A DNA stretch of 64,000 bases from Microbacter sp. GSS18 (GTDB taxonomy: Bacteria > Actinomycetota > Actinomycetes > Actinomycetales > Microbacteriaceae). The notes beneath the pieces are model-generated. The model was not told the origin of the DNA. It saw nothing but the letters and a program-made list of their open reading frames with translations, and ran no database searches. Each line of letters begins with the position of its first letter. Positions within the stretch are counted from its first letter, which is position 1. The stretch lies in assembly GCA_029319145.1 (NCBI GenBank), contig CP119753.1:1798001-1862000 (forward strand). Direction: 5' to 3'. The translations under genes were made by a program, and so were the position numbers. Of the stretch, positions 1 through 6,590 are shown piece by piece.

Positions 1-1038
1 GGCGTCGCCGGCGATGAAGACCCGCGGATGCCGCATCCCCACGAGGTCGTCCGGAACGTCGTCGAAGCGGTCGGTGACGCGCTGGCCGACCTCGTACACC
101 GACGACCACGCGACCGACCGCACGTCGATCGAGTACGGATGCAGGATCCGGTTGGCGACCTCCGTGAGCTGCTCGGCCGTCGTCGCGCGGATCGAGGTGT
201 CGCCGGCCAGCACCTCGCCGAGGTCGACGTAGCACCGCACCATCGATCCGCCCTCGCGCGGGATCATCAGCAGCGACCCCTTGCCCGCCGACTGGACGAC
301 GTTCTTGGTTCGCCAGTCCGGGAAATCCGTGACGGCGAGCACGTCCATGACGCCCCACGCATGGTTCGCCGCATCGCCGGTCAGCTCGCGGCCGATGGCC
401 CGCCGCACCCCGCTGCGCGCGCCGTCGCACCCGACGACGTAGCGTGCGCGCACCGTGAACTCCTCGCCCGCGCGATCGCCGGCGACGTGGCGCAGCACCA
501 CGTCGACGGGATGATCGCCTTCCCCCACCGTCAGCGTGACGAACTCGATTCCGTAGTCGGCGGTGAGCCGGCTCGCCGAGGTGGCGGCGTGGTCGAGCAG
601 GAACTGCTGCATGCGGGCCTGGTTGACGATGACGTGGGGGAACTCGCTCAGGCCGTCGGGAGTGTCCTGCACCCACCCGGTGCGCACGATCTGCGAGCGG
701 TCCTGCTCGGAGGGGCCCCAGAACCGCACCTCGTTCACCCAGTACGCCTCGCGCACCAGCGCGTCGGCGAGTCCGAACGCCTGGAACATCTCGACGGTGC
801 GGCACGCGACGCCGTCGGCATGGCCGAGTTCGAGCGGCGTCTCGCGTCGCTCGACGATGGCCGTGCGTATGCCGGGGAACGCCGCCAACTGGGCGGCGAG
901 CACGGTTCCTGCCGGTCCCGTGCCGACGATGAGGACGTCGAGCTCGTCGGGGACCCCCGCCGGGCGGGCGAGCGCCTCGGGCGACGCCGGGCGGACGTCC
1001 GGGTCGCCCGGACGGTAGCCGTCTCGATAGAACTGCAT
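1..1038 (-). CDS. FAD-dependent aromatic hydroxylase, 3-hydroxybenzoate 4-monooxygenase-like (3' end outside window)
   Basis: Probable flavoprotein monooxygenase that hydroxylates a phenolic substrate with NAD(P)H and O2. The 346 visible residues start at an ATG preceded by GAGGGAG; the rest lies beyond the left edge. A dinucleotide-binding GTGPAG motif is at residues 39-44, CDGARSG at 204-210, and the FAD-ribityl motif IAGDA at 342-346, exactly at the edge. The N-terminus (MQFYRDGYRPGDP), the HADGVACRTVEMF stretch near 73-85 and the SEFPHVIVNQAR segment near 131-142 closely resemble MobA-type 3-hydroxybenzoate 4-monooxygenase as I remember it. Family members are about 640 residues, so roughly 290 are missing. 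Phenol 2-monooxygenase is the main alternative because the substrate-binding C-terminus is not visible. No aromatic-catabolism partner is seen on the visible side. Confidence 0.85.
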   Translation of the reverse strand, partial: MQFYRDGYRPGDPDVRPASPEALARPAGVPDELDVLIVGTGPAGTVLAAQLAAFPGIRTAIVERRETPLELGHADGVACRTVEMFQAFGLADALVREAYWVNEVRFWGPSEQDRSQIVRTGWVQDTPDGLSEFPHVIVNQARMQQFLLDHAATSASRLTADYGIEFVTLTVGEGDHPVDVVLRHVAGDRAGEEFTVRARYVVGCDGARSGVRRAIGRELTGDAANHAWGVMDVLAVTDFPDWRTKNVVQSAGKGSLLMIPREGGSMVRCYVDLGEVLAGDTSIRATTAEQLTEVANRILHPYSIDVRSVAWSSVYEVGQRVTDRFDDVPDDLVGMRHPRVFIAGDA

Positions 1039-1205
1039 TCCGATCTCCCTCGATCCGCGCATCATCGGCGCGAGGACATCATATCGTCAGTACCCCAACG
1101 ATTTCAAGGATCAGGCGAAGAGCCGGACGATCGACGGGCATCGCCCGGCCGAGATCGACCCGCGGTAACACGGGCACACATTCAGCCGCCTCCCATTCAG
1201 TCGCA

Positions 1206-1211
1206 TAAAAT
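1206..1211 (+). promoter_or_regulatory. -10 element of a probable leaderless promoter for the DUF3105 gene
   Basis: TAAAAT lies six bases before the GTG at 1218. There is no separately placed ribosome binding site, so transcription probably begins at or next to the start codon. Position-based inference. Confidence 0.5.
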
Positions 1212-1217
1212 CGAGGG

Positions 1218-1925
1218 GTGACCCCGACCGAGAAGCGGCAGAGCGGAAACCCCGCCAAGCAGGCCGAGATCAATCTGACCGTCAAGCAGCAGCGCGAGAA
1301 GAAGCGCCAGGAGAAGCTCGCCGAGTACCACCGGCAGATGGCGCGGCGCCGCCGCAGCAAGATCGTGTGGTGGACGGTGGGCGCGACGGCCGCGGTGGCC
1401 GTGGTCGCCCTCGTGGCGGCATCCGTCATCTTCGCGCCCGAGCCCGCCCCCAGCTACACCGCCGGCAACAGCACCGGCGCCGAGATCACGGGAGTCGAGA
1501 CGTTCGACAACGTCGCCGACCACGTCGAGGGCGTCGTCGACTATCCGCAGTCGCCGCCGGCGGGAGGGCCGCACAACGCGATGTGGCTCAACTGCGGCGA
1601 GTACAGCCAGCCGGTCCCGAACGAGAACGCCGTGCACTCGCTCGAGCACGGCGCCGTGTGGGTCACCTACGACGCCGCCGCCGTGACCGGTGACGAGCTC
1701 GACACGCTGCGCAGCCACCTGCCGTCCAGCTACGTCATCCTCTCGCCGTACGAGGGCCTGGAGTCCCCCATCACCCTCAGCGCGTGGGACGCTCAGCTCA
1801 CGCTCGACTCGGCCGAGGACGAGCGCATCCCGGCGTTCTTCGAGGAGTTCTGGCGCAGCCAGAACGCTCCCGAGCCGAACGCGGTCTGCAGCGGCGCGTT
1901 CGACGCGCCCGGCAAGGTCTCGTGA
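1218..1925 (+). CDS. DUF3105 domain membrane-anchored protein
   Basis: A 235-residue protein of unknown function. A basic cytoplasmic N-terminus (about 1-48, with RRRR at 43-46) is followed by one membrane segment at 49-72 and an extracytoplasmic domain. The outer domain carries the conserved GGPHNAMWLNCG and HSLEHGAVW stretches of the DUF3105 family, whose histidines and cysteines suggest metal binding, though no activity is established. The GTG start is supported by a TAAAAT box six bases upstream. The stop is seven bases from the DUF305 gene, so the two are probably co-transcribed and may act together at the cell surface. Confidence 0.85.
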   Translation: MTPTEKRQSGNPAKQAEINLTVKQQREKKRQEKLAEYHRQMARRRRSKIVWWTVGATAAVAVVALVAASVIFAPEPAPSYTAGNSTGAEITGVETFDNVADHVEGVVDYPQSPPAGGPHNAMWLNCGEYSQPVPNENAVHSLEHGAVWVTYDAAAVTGDELDTLRSHLPSSYVILSPYEGLESPITLSAWDAQLTLDSAEDERIPAFFEEFWRSQNAPEPNAVCSGAFDAPGKVS

Positions 1926-1932
1926 CCCGGCC

Positions 1933-2607
1933 GTGACCGACGACGCCGTCACGCGCGGCCGGTCCGGTCCGCGATGGTGGGCCATCGCCCTGGCCGCGCT
2001 GCTCGTCGCAGCGCTGGCCTTCGCGATCGGCCGGTTCTCCACCTTCGGACCGGCCGACGCGCTGCCGCCGAGCGACACGTCTCCCGAGGCGGGCTTCTCG
2101 CGCGACATGCAGGCCCATCACGCGCAGGCGATCGAGATGGCGATGGAGATCCATCGCAAGACCGAGGACGACGAGCTGCGGGCGCTCGCCTACGACATCG
2201 CGACGGGGCAGGCCGGCCAGCGCGGCGAGATGTACGACTGGCTCGTGCAGTGGGGCCTGCCGCAGTCGGGCGGTCCGATGATGCTGTGGATGGCCGAGAG
2301 CGACGCCGGGCACGACCATGGCGTTCCCGACGAGCCGATGTCGAACGACGAGGCCAATGCCGCCATGGGCATGGCGACGGGTGCCGAGCTGCTCGCGCTG
2401 CGCGAGGCCGAGGGCACCGCGGCCGACTGCCTGTTCCTCGAACTGATGATCCGGCACCACGAGGGCGCGATCCCGATGGCGCAGGCCGTCGTCGACCTCG
2501 GCAGCGAACCCCGCGTGATCGTCGTCGCCCAGAGCATGATCGCGGGGCAGTCCGCCGAGATCGACGCGATGCAGTCCATGCAGGCAGGCCTGGGCTGCGC
2601 CGGCTGA
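1933..2607 (+). CDS. DUF305 family protein, membrane-anchored
   Basis: A 224-residue protein with one N-terminal membrane segment (about 16-33) and an exported four-helix DUF305 domain. Two copies of the HH-x-x-A-I type motif are visible: QAHHAQAIEMAM near 60-71 and IRHHEGAIPMAQ near 174-185. A Met/His-rich stretch between them (MMLWMAES, then GHDHGVPDEPM) fits a metal, possibly copper, ligand set; this is inference from residue content. I chose the GTG just downstream of the DUF3105 stop because longer starts run into the real DUF3105 reading frame. The gene is probably the second in a two-gene operon. Confidence 0.85.
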   Translation: MTDDAVTRGRSGPRWWAIALAALLVAALAFAIGRFSTFGPADALPPSDTSPEAGFSRDMQAHHAQAIEMAMEIHRKTEDDELRALAYDIATGQAGQRGEMYDWLVQWGLPQSGGPMMLWMAESDAGHDHGVPDEPMSNDEANAAMGMATGAELLALREAEGTAADCLFLELMIRHHEGAIPMAQAVVDLGSEPRVIVVAQSMIAGQSAEIDAMQSMQAGLGCAG

Positions 2608-2634
2608 CGGCGCATCCTCGCGAGCCCGCGGGGT

Positions 2635-2640
2635 GACAAT
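2635..2640 (+). promoter_or_regulatory. -10 element, probable leaderless promoter
   Basis: GACAAT is six bases upstream of the ATG at 2647, with no Shine-Dalgarno sequence between them. Confidence 0.45.
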
Positions 2641-2646
2641 GGGTGC

Positions 2647-2856
2647 ATGGGAATGTTCATGCAGCGCCCGGAGGAGCCCACCGAGTGGGCCGGTCTCCCC
2701 TCGGAGCCGGCCCGACCCCAGAACGCCGCCGAGCGTCTCGACGACGCCCCGCCGGTCGACCTCGGCCTGCCGCCCGCCGTCGATGGGGGCGTCGCGTCGA
2801 TCGTGATCCCGGTCACGGCACCGGCGGACGAGGCCTCCGCCGAGAGCGACGGCTGA
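2647..2856 (+). CDS. small hypothetical protein
   Basis: I do not recognise this 69-residue protein. It is acidic and proline-rich (PARPQNAAERLDD, then DLGLPP) with no membrane segment or cysteine, and is probably largely disordered. Support for it being real comes from a -10-like GACAAT six bases before the ATG and a clean convergent arrangement: its stop is seven bases from the end of the opposing dihydrofolate-reductase-fold gene. No functional inference is justified. Confidence 0.55.
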   Translation: MGMFMQRPEEPTEWAGLPSEPARPQNAAERLDDAPPVDLGLPPAVDGGVASIVIPVTAPADEASAESDG

Positions 2857-2863
2857 GCCCGCC

Positions 2864-3409
2864 TCAGCGGACGTAGCGCAGCATCACCACGCCGTCCGGC
2901 AGCGTCTCGGCGCCGGCGAAGTCCAGCGTCGGCCGGAAGCCGTCGGCGAACATCGGCAGCCCGCCGCCCAGGACGACCGGCTGCAGGTACAGCCGGTATT
3001 CGTCGATGAGGCCGGCGGCCCCGAGCGCGGCCGCGAGCGTGGGACCGGCGACCTCGACGTCCCCCGGGACGCCGGCGAGCAGGTCGCCGACCGCCTCGAC
3101 GACGTTCTCGCGGATGATCCGCACACCGTCCCCGGCGTCGTCCAGCGTCGTCGACACCACGACCTTGGGGACGGACTGCCACAGCGCGGCGAACTCCGCG
3201 GCGGCCTCGTCGCGATCGGCGTCGAGGCCGGCCCAGTACCGCATGACCTCCCACATGCGCCGTCCGTAGACCAGGAGCGAGGTCTCGCGCAGCTCGTCGT
3301 TGAAGTGCCGGTGGAGGGCGGGTCCGGGCGGCGGCAGCACCAGCGCACCGTCGGCGTCGGCGACGTAGCCGTCGAGCGACTGCAGCATGCCGTAGCGGAC
3401 GCGCCCCAC
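2864..3409 (-). CDS. dihydrofolate reductase family protein (RibD C-terminal fold)
   Basis: A 181-residue NADPH-dependent reductase-like protein of the RibD_C/DHFR superfamily. The fold is shown by the start MGRVRYGMLQSLDGYVAD, the YGRRMWEVM segment near 48-56, VPKVVVSTTL near 80-89, DVEVAGPTLAAAL near 117-129 and VVLGGGLPMF near 144-153. Such proteins are common in Actinobacteria and their substrates are mostly unknown; this is not the essential folate enzyme. The gene starts with GTG seven bases after the pterin dehydratase stop, so the two probably form an operon. Confidence 0.85.
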   Translation of the reverse strand: MGRVRYGMLQSLDGYVADADGALVLPPPGPALHRHFNDELRETSLLVYGRRMWEVMRYWAGLDADRDEAAAEFAALWQSVPKVVVSTTLDDAGDGVRIIRENVVEAVGDLLAGVPGDVEVAGPTLAAALGAAGLIDEYRLYLQPVVLGGGLPMFADGFRPTLDFAGAETLPDGVVMLRYVR

Positions 3410-3416
3410 CGCGGTG

Positions 3417-3746
3417 TCAGACCTCGCCGCGCGGCCGCAGCCGGTCCGGGTCGGCGGCCACGCCCAGTTCGGCGGCCGCCTGCGAGATCGCCCGGGCGAG
3501 GTCGGCGTCGCGCGCGGTGAGACCCCCCGCGGAATGCGTGACCGTCCGCACCGTCACACCCCGGTAGCGCAGATCGACGTCGGGATGGTGGTCGGCCGCG
3601 TCGGCGAGCTCGGCGATGCGCGCGACGAGCGCGGCGCCGGCGGCGAAGTCCCGCGAGTCGAAGTACGCCGCGGCCATGCCGTCGAGGACGCGCCACGCCT
3701 CGGTGCCGGGCGCCCCCGCGAAGTCGCCCTCGTCGATGATCTCCAT
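3417..3746 (-). CDS. 4a-hydroxytetrahydrobiopterin dehydratase (pterin-4a-carbinolamine dehydratase)
   Basis: A 109-residue protein of the PCD/DCoH family, which dehydrates 4a-hydroxytetrahydropterin after aromatic amino acid hydroxylation; in bacteria without such hydroxylases the role is often unclear. The signature is visible as ADHHPDVDLRY (about 52-62), where the paired histidines are the catalytic pair, followed by VTVRTVTHSAGGLT. The start ATG has a good GAGGGAG ribosome site. A TACAGT hexamer about 20 bases upstream may be the promoter of this two-gene unit. Confidence 0.87.
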   Translation of the reverse strand: MEIIDEGDFAGAPGTEAWRVLDGMAAAYFDSRDFAAGAALVARIAELADAADHHPDVDLRYRGVTVRTVTHSAGGLTARDADLARAISQAAAELGVAADPDRLRPRGEV

Positions 3747-3816
3747 GCCGCTCCCTCGCTCTGCCGCCACTGTAGAACGACGCCCGGCGGGTCGCCAGGG
3801 GCCGCCTCCGACCGGG

Positions 3817-4722
3817 TCAGACCAGGAACACCCGGTCGAGGGCACCGGGATTGTGGGCGTGGACGAGCACGAGGAAGACGACGGCGTCGAAGAGCAGGTG
3901 CACCGTCACGACGTACGCCAGCGACCGCGTGCGCCCGAAGATGAAGCCCTGCAGCAGCGCGAACGGGATCGTCAGCAGCGGACCCCAGGCCTGGTAGCCG
4001 AGCTCCCACAGGAACGCGACGAAGACGATCGCCTGCAGGATGTTCGCCTGCCACATCCGGAAGTGCCGTCGCAGCAGCACGAAGACGGTGCAGATGAAGA
4101 ACAGCTCGTCCCAGATGCCGACCGCGCCGACGCCGACGAACAGCCGCGCGATGAGGTCGGGGGTGTCCACGACCGGCCAGTTCTCATAGACGCCGGACGT
4201 GATGAAGTAGAACGGCAGGATCAGCCACCCGAGGACGAGCACGCTCGCCAGCCATGTCCACTGGAACGCCGTCCAGCGCCCTCCTCCGCGCCACGGGAAC
4301 CCGATGGCCCGATCGCGGTACACCCACCGCGACAGCGCGTACGGCACCACGACGGCACCCCCGAGGGCGAGCGCGAACCGCAGGATGGCGAGGTCGTCCA
4401 GCTCGGCCTTGAGCGGGATGGCGCTGACGATCAGCATCCCGACCGCGATGAGCGACAGGTCGCGCACGAGCGAGGGCCCGCGCTCGGGACGCCCCGCCGA
4501 GCCGTCACGGGCGGCGGTGTCGCCCGCGGGAACGGGACCGCGGACACGCTCGACGAGCCATGCCCCGGCGAGCGCGAGCGCCAGCAGCAGCCATCCGAGC
4601 CACGGGATCATCAGGACGAAGAACGCCGGCGCGGCCAAGCACGCCAGGAGCGCCGGGACGAGGCTCCACGTCCACACGGGACGCTCGAGAGCCGCCGAGA
4701 CCGAGGCCGGATGCGCGGGCAC
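3817..4722 (-). CDS. CPBP-like intramembrane protease family membrane protein (atypical active site)
   Basis: A 301-residue polytopic membrane protein with about eight hydrophobic segments. The C-terminal half fits the CPBP/Abi family (CAAX-protease-like glutamic peptidases): the HLLFDAVVF motif sits near the C-terminus and DELFF occupies the place of the usual EExxxR motif. The first catalytic glutamate appears replaced by aspartate and the following arginine is not in the normal position, so proteolytic activity is uncertain. The gene starts with GTG six bases after the trmB stop and is probably co-transcribed with it. Confidence 0.7.
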   Translation of the reverse strand: MPAHPASVSAALERPVWTWSLVPALLACLAAPAFFVLMIPWLGWLLLALALAGAWLVERVRGPVPAGDTAARDGSAGRPERGPSLVRDLSLIAVGMLIVSAIPLKAELDDLAILRFALALGGAVVVPYALSRWVYRDRAIGFPWRGGGRWTAFQWTWLASVLVLGWLILPFYFITSGVYENWPVVDTPDLIARLFVGVGAVGIWDELFFICTVFVLLRRHFRMWQANILQAIVFVAFLWELGYQAWGPLLTIPFALLQGFIFGRTRSLAYVVTVHLLFDAVVFLVLVHAHNPGALDRVFLV

Positions 4723-4728
4723 GGCGGC

Positions 4729-5460
4729 TCAGACCGTCCGCCGATAGGTGAGATCGCGGATGTCGCGCCCCGCCCGCGAGCCCTTGCGCTCGAACGCGGT
4801 CAGGACGCGCCCGTCGAAGCGCGGCGCCCAGTCCCCGGAGAACGCGCGCTCGAAGCCCGGCGCGGCGTCCATGACCTCCCGCATCTGCAGCGCGTAGTCC
4901 TCCCAGTCCGTCGCCAGGCGCAGCACGCCGCCTGGGCGGAGCGCGGCGGCCGCGATCGGCGGGAACTCCGGCGCGACCAGCCGACGCTTGGTGTGCTTCT
5001 TCTTGTGCCACGGATCGGGGAAGAACACCCACAACTCGGCGAGGGATGCCGGCGGCAGCAGGTGCTGCAGCACCTCGGGCGCGTTGGCCTCGACCAGGCG
5101 CAGGTTCGTCGCGCCGGCACGGTCGGCATCGAGCATCGTGCGCGCCAGTCCCGCGCGGAACACCTCGATCGCGAGGAAGTCGGTGTCGGGAGCGGTCGAG
5201 GCGGCGTGGACGATCGCGTGCCCCTGCCCCGAGCCGATCTCCGCGACGAGCGGCGCATCGCGCCCCCAGACCTCGGCGGGGACGATCTGCGTCCCCGGCA
5301 GGATGCTGGTGGACGCGGCGTCGCGCTCCACCTCGATCACGAACCGCGGCGCCAGCTCGCTCCATGCGCGCTCCTGCGCCTCGGACATGCGCCCGCTGCG
5401 GCGCACGAAGGACACGGGCCGGTCACGGAAGCGGCGGGGTGCTTCGGGGGCGTCGGTCAC
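4729..5460 (-). CDS. trmB: tRNA (guanosine(46)-N7)-methyltransferase
   Basis: A 243-residue SAM-dependent methyltransferase that forms m7G46 in the variable loop of tRNAs. The SAM-binding motif EIGSGQG is at 74-80, and the family hallmark FFPDPWHKKKHTKRR is near 146-160. Length and end motifs are complete. The GTG start sits six bases after a TAGCCT hexamer and directly after GGGGGA, so translation could be leaderless or use a very short leader. The CPBP-like gene follows within six bases. Confidence 0.95.
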   Translation of the reverse strand: MTDAPEAPRRFRDRPVSFVRRSGRMSEAQERAWSELAPRFVIEVERDAASTSILPGTQIVPAEVWGRDAPLVAEIGSGQGHAIVHAASTAPDTDFLAIEVFRAGLARTMLDADRAGATNLRLVEANAPEVLQHLLPPASLAELWVFFPDPWHKKKHTKRRLVAPEFPPIAAAALRPGGVLRLATDWEDYALQMREVMDAAPGFERAFSGDWAPRFDGRVLTAFERKGSRAGRDIRDLTYRRTV

Positions 5461-5466
5461 TCCCCC

Positions 5467-5472
5467 AGGCTA
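5467..5472 (-). promoter_or_regulatory. -10 element, probable leaderless promoter of trmB
   Basis: On the minus strand TAGCCT is followed by six bases and then the GTG start of trmB. Confidence 0.45.
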
Positions 5473-5511
5473 CCCAGCCCTCGACGCCGCGTCCGTTCCG
5501 GCCCTCGTCCG

Positions 5512-5588
5512 GTGCACGAACTCAGGAAGAACCGCGCGACGCGCCGTGCGGGAGCCCCGCGACGCGGGGGTCTCCTGCATTCGTGCAC
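5512..5588. repeat. intergenic interrupted inverted repeat
   Basis: GTGCACGAA at 5512-5520 is repeated in inverted form as TTCGTGCAC at 5580-5588, and the match resumes inward as CAGGA/TCCTG, giving 14 of 18 matching positions. The 41-base interior holds a second GC-rich hairpin (GGAGCCCCGCG against GCGGGGGTCTCC). It lies between trmB (transcribed away from it) and the end of the DUF3097 gene. It could terminate transcription from DUF3097 or be a dispersed palindromic repeat; one window cannot decide. Confidence 0.6.
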
Positions 5589-5619
5589 GATGCGGCTCGG
5601 GGCAGGCGACGACGCTCTG

Positions 5620-6459
5620 TCAGTCGACCGTCACGAAGTCGATGAGCTCCTCGACCCGACCGAGGAACGCCGGCTCGAGGTCGCGGAAGCTGCGCACCCG
5701 GCCGAGGATCCGCTGCCACGCGCGGGCCAGGTCGGCCTGATCGCGCGCGGGCCAGCCGAGCGCCCGGCACACGCCGACCTTGTACTCGATGCCCCGCGGC
5801 ACGTCCGGCCATCGCGGTATGCCCATCGCGCGCGGCGTGACGCACTGCCATACGTCCACCCACGGGTGCCCGACGATGAGCACGTGCGCGCCGTGCCGGC
5901 CGCGCTGGATCCCGGCGGCGATGCGGGACTCCTTGGATCCGGGGACCAGATGGTCCACGAGCACGCCGTACCGGCGCTGCGCCGTCGGAGGCTCGTCGTC
6001 CAGCGCGGCCTCGAGCAGATCGATGCCCTGCAGATACTCCACGACCACACCCTCGGCGCGCAGGTCGTCACCCCACACCTTCTCGACCAGTTCGGCGTCG
6101 TGGCGGCCCTCGACGAAGATCCGGCTCGCACGTGCGACGCGCGCCCGAGCATCGGCGGCGGCGAAGGATCCGGATGCGGTCCGTGCCGGCCCCGCGGAGG
6201 CCGGGCGCCGCTCGGGGGCGGTCAGCACGACGTCCCGCCCGTCGATGAGGAACCCCGGTCCCAGCGGGAAGAGCCGGCGGCGACCGGTGCGGTCCTCGAG
6301 TTCGACCAGGCCGGACTGGAGCCCGACGACGGCGCCGCAGTAGCCGTCGTCGGCCACCTCGACGACGAGGTCGGGAGCGGCCGCGACGCGCGGCACCTCC
6401 TTGGCCATGCGGTCGCGCCAGCCCGTCGCGAGCACGTCGGTTCCGTAGCGATCGTCCAT
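5620..6459 (-). CDS. DUF3097 family protein
   Basis: A 279-residue conserved actinobacterial protein without assigned function. It matches the family by its start (MDDRYGTDVLATGWRDRMAKE), the internal RASRIFVEGRHDAELVEKVWG segment (quoted in part, near 130-150) and the VLVDHLVPGSKESRIA region near 183-198. The segment from IFVEGRHD to the two acidic clusters resembles a Toprim-like nucleotide-processing core, which is inference only. There is no signal peptide or membrane segment. The ATG has a strong GGAGGAG ribosome binding site. The gene appears monocistronic and is divergent from the TPM/PspA operon. Confidence 0.85.
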   Translation of the reverse strand: MDDRYGTDVLATGWRDRMAKEVPRVAAAPDLVVEVADDGYCGAVVGLQSGLVELEDRTGRRRLFPLGPGFLIDGRDVVLTAPERRPASAGPARTASGSFAAADARARVARASRIFVEGRHDAELVEKVWGDDLRAEGVVVEYLQGIDLLEAALDDEPPTAQRRYGVLVDHLVPGSKESRIAAGIQRGRHGAHVLIVGHPWVDVWQCVTPRAMGIPRWPDVPRGIEYKVGVCRALGWPARDQADLARAWQRILGRVRSFRDLEPAFLGRVEELIDFVTVD

Positions 6460-6590
6460 GTGCCTCCTCCGAGGGCGAAACAGTACCGGTTCCCGTGTGC
6501 GGCGCGGTGCAGACCCGCCGCATCTACCGCCTCGCGCCCGCGCCTGAATAGACTCGCGGAGGGGCGGTGCGTCCCGAGGAGGGGGAACCG

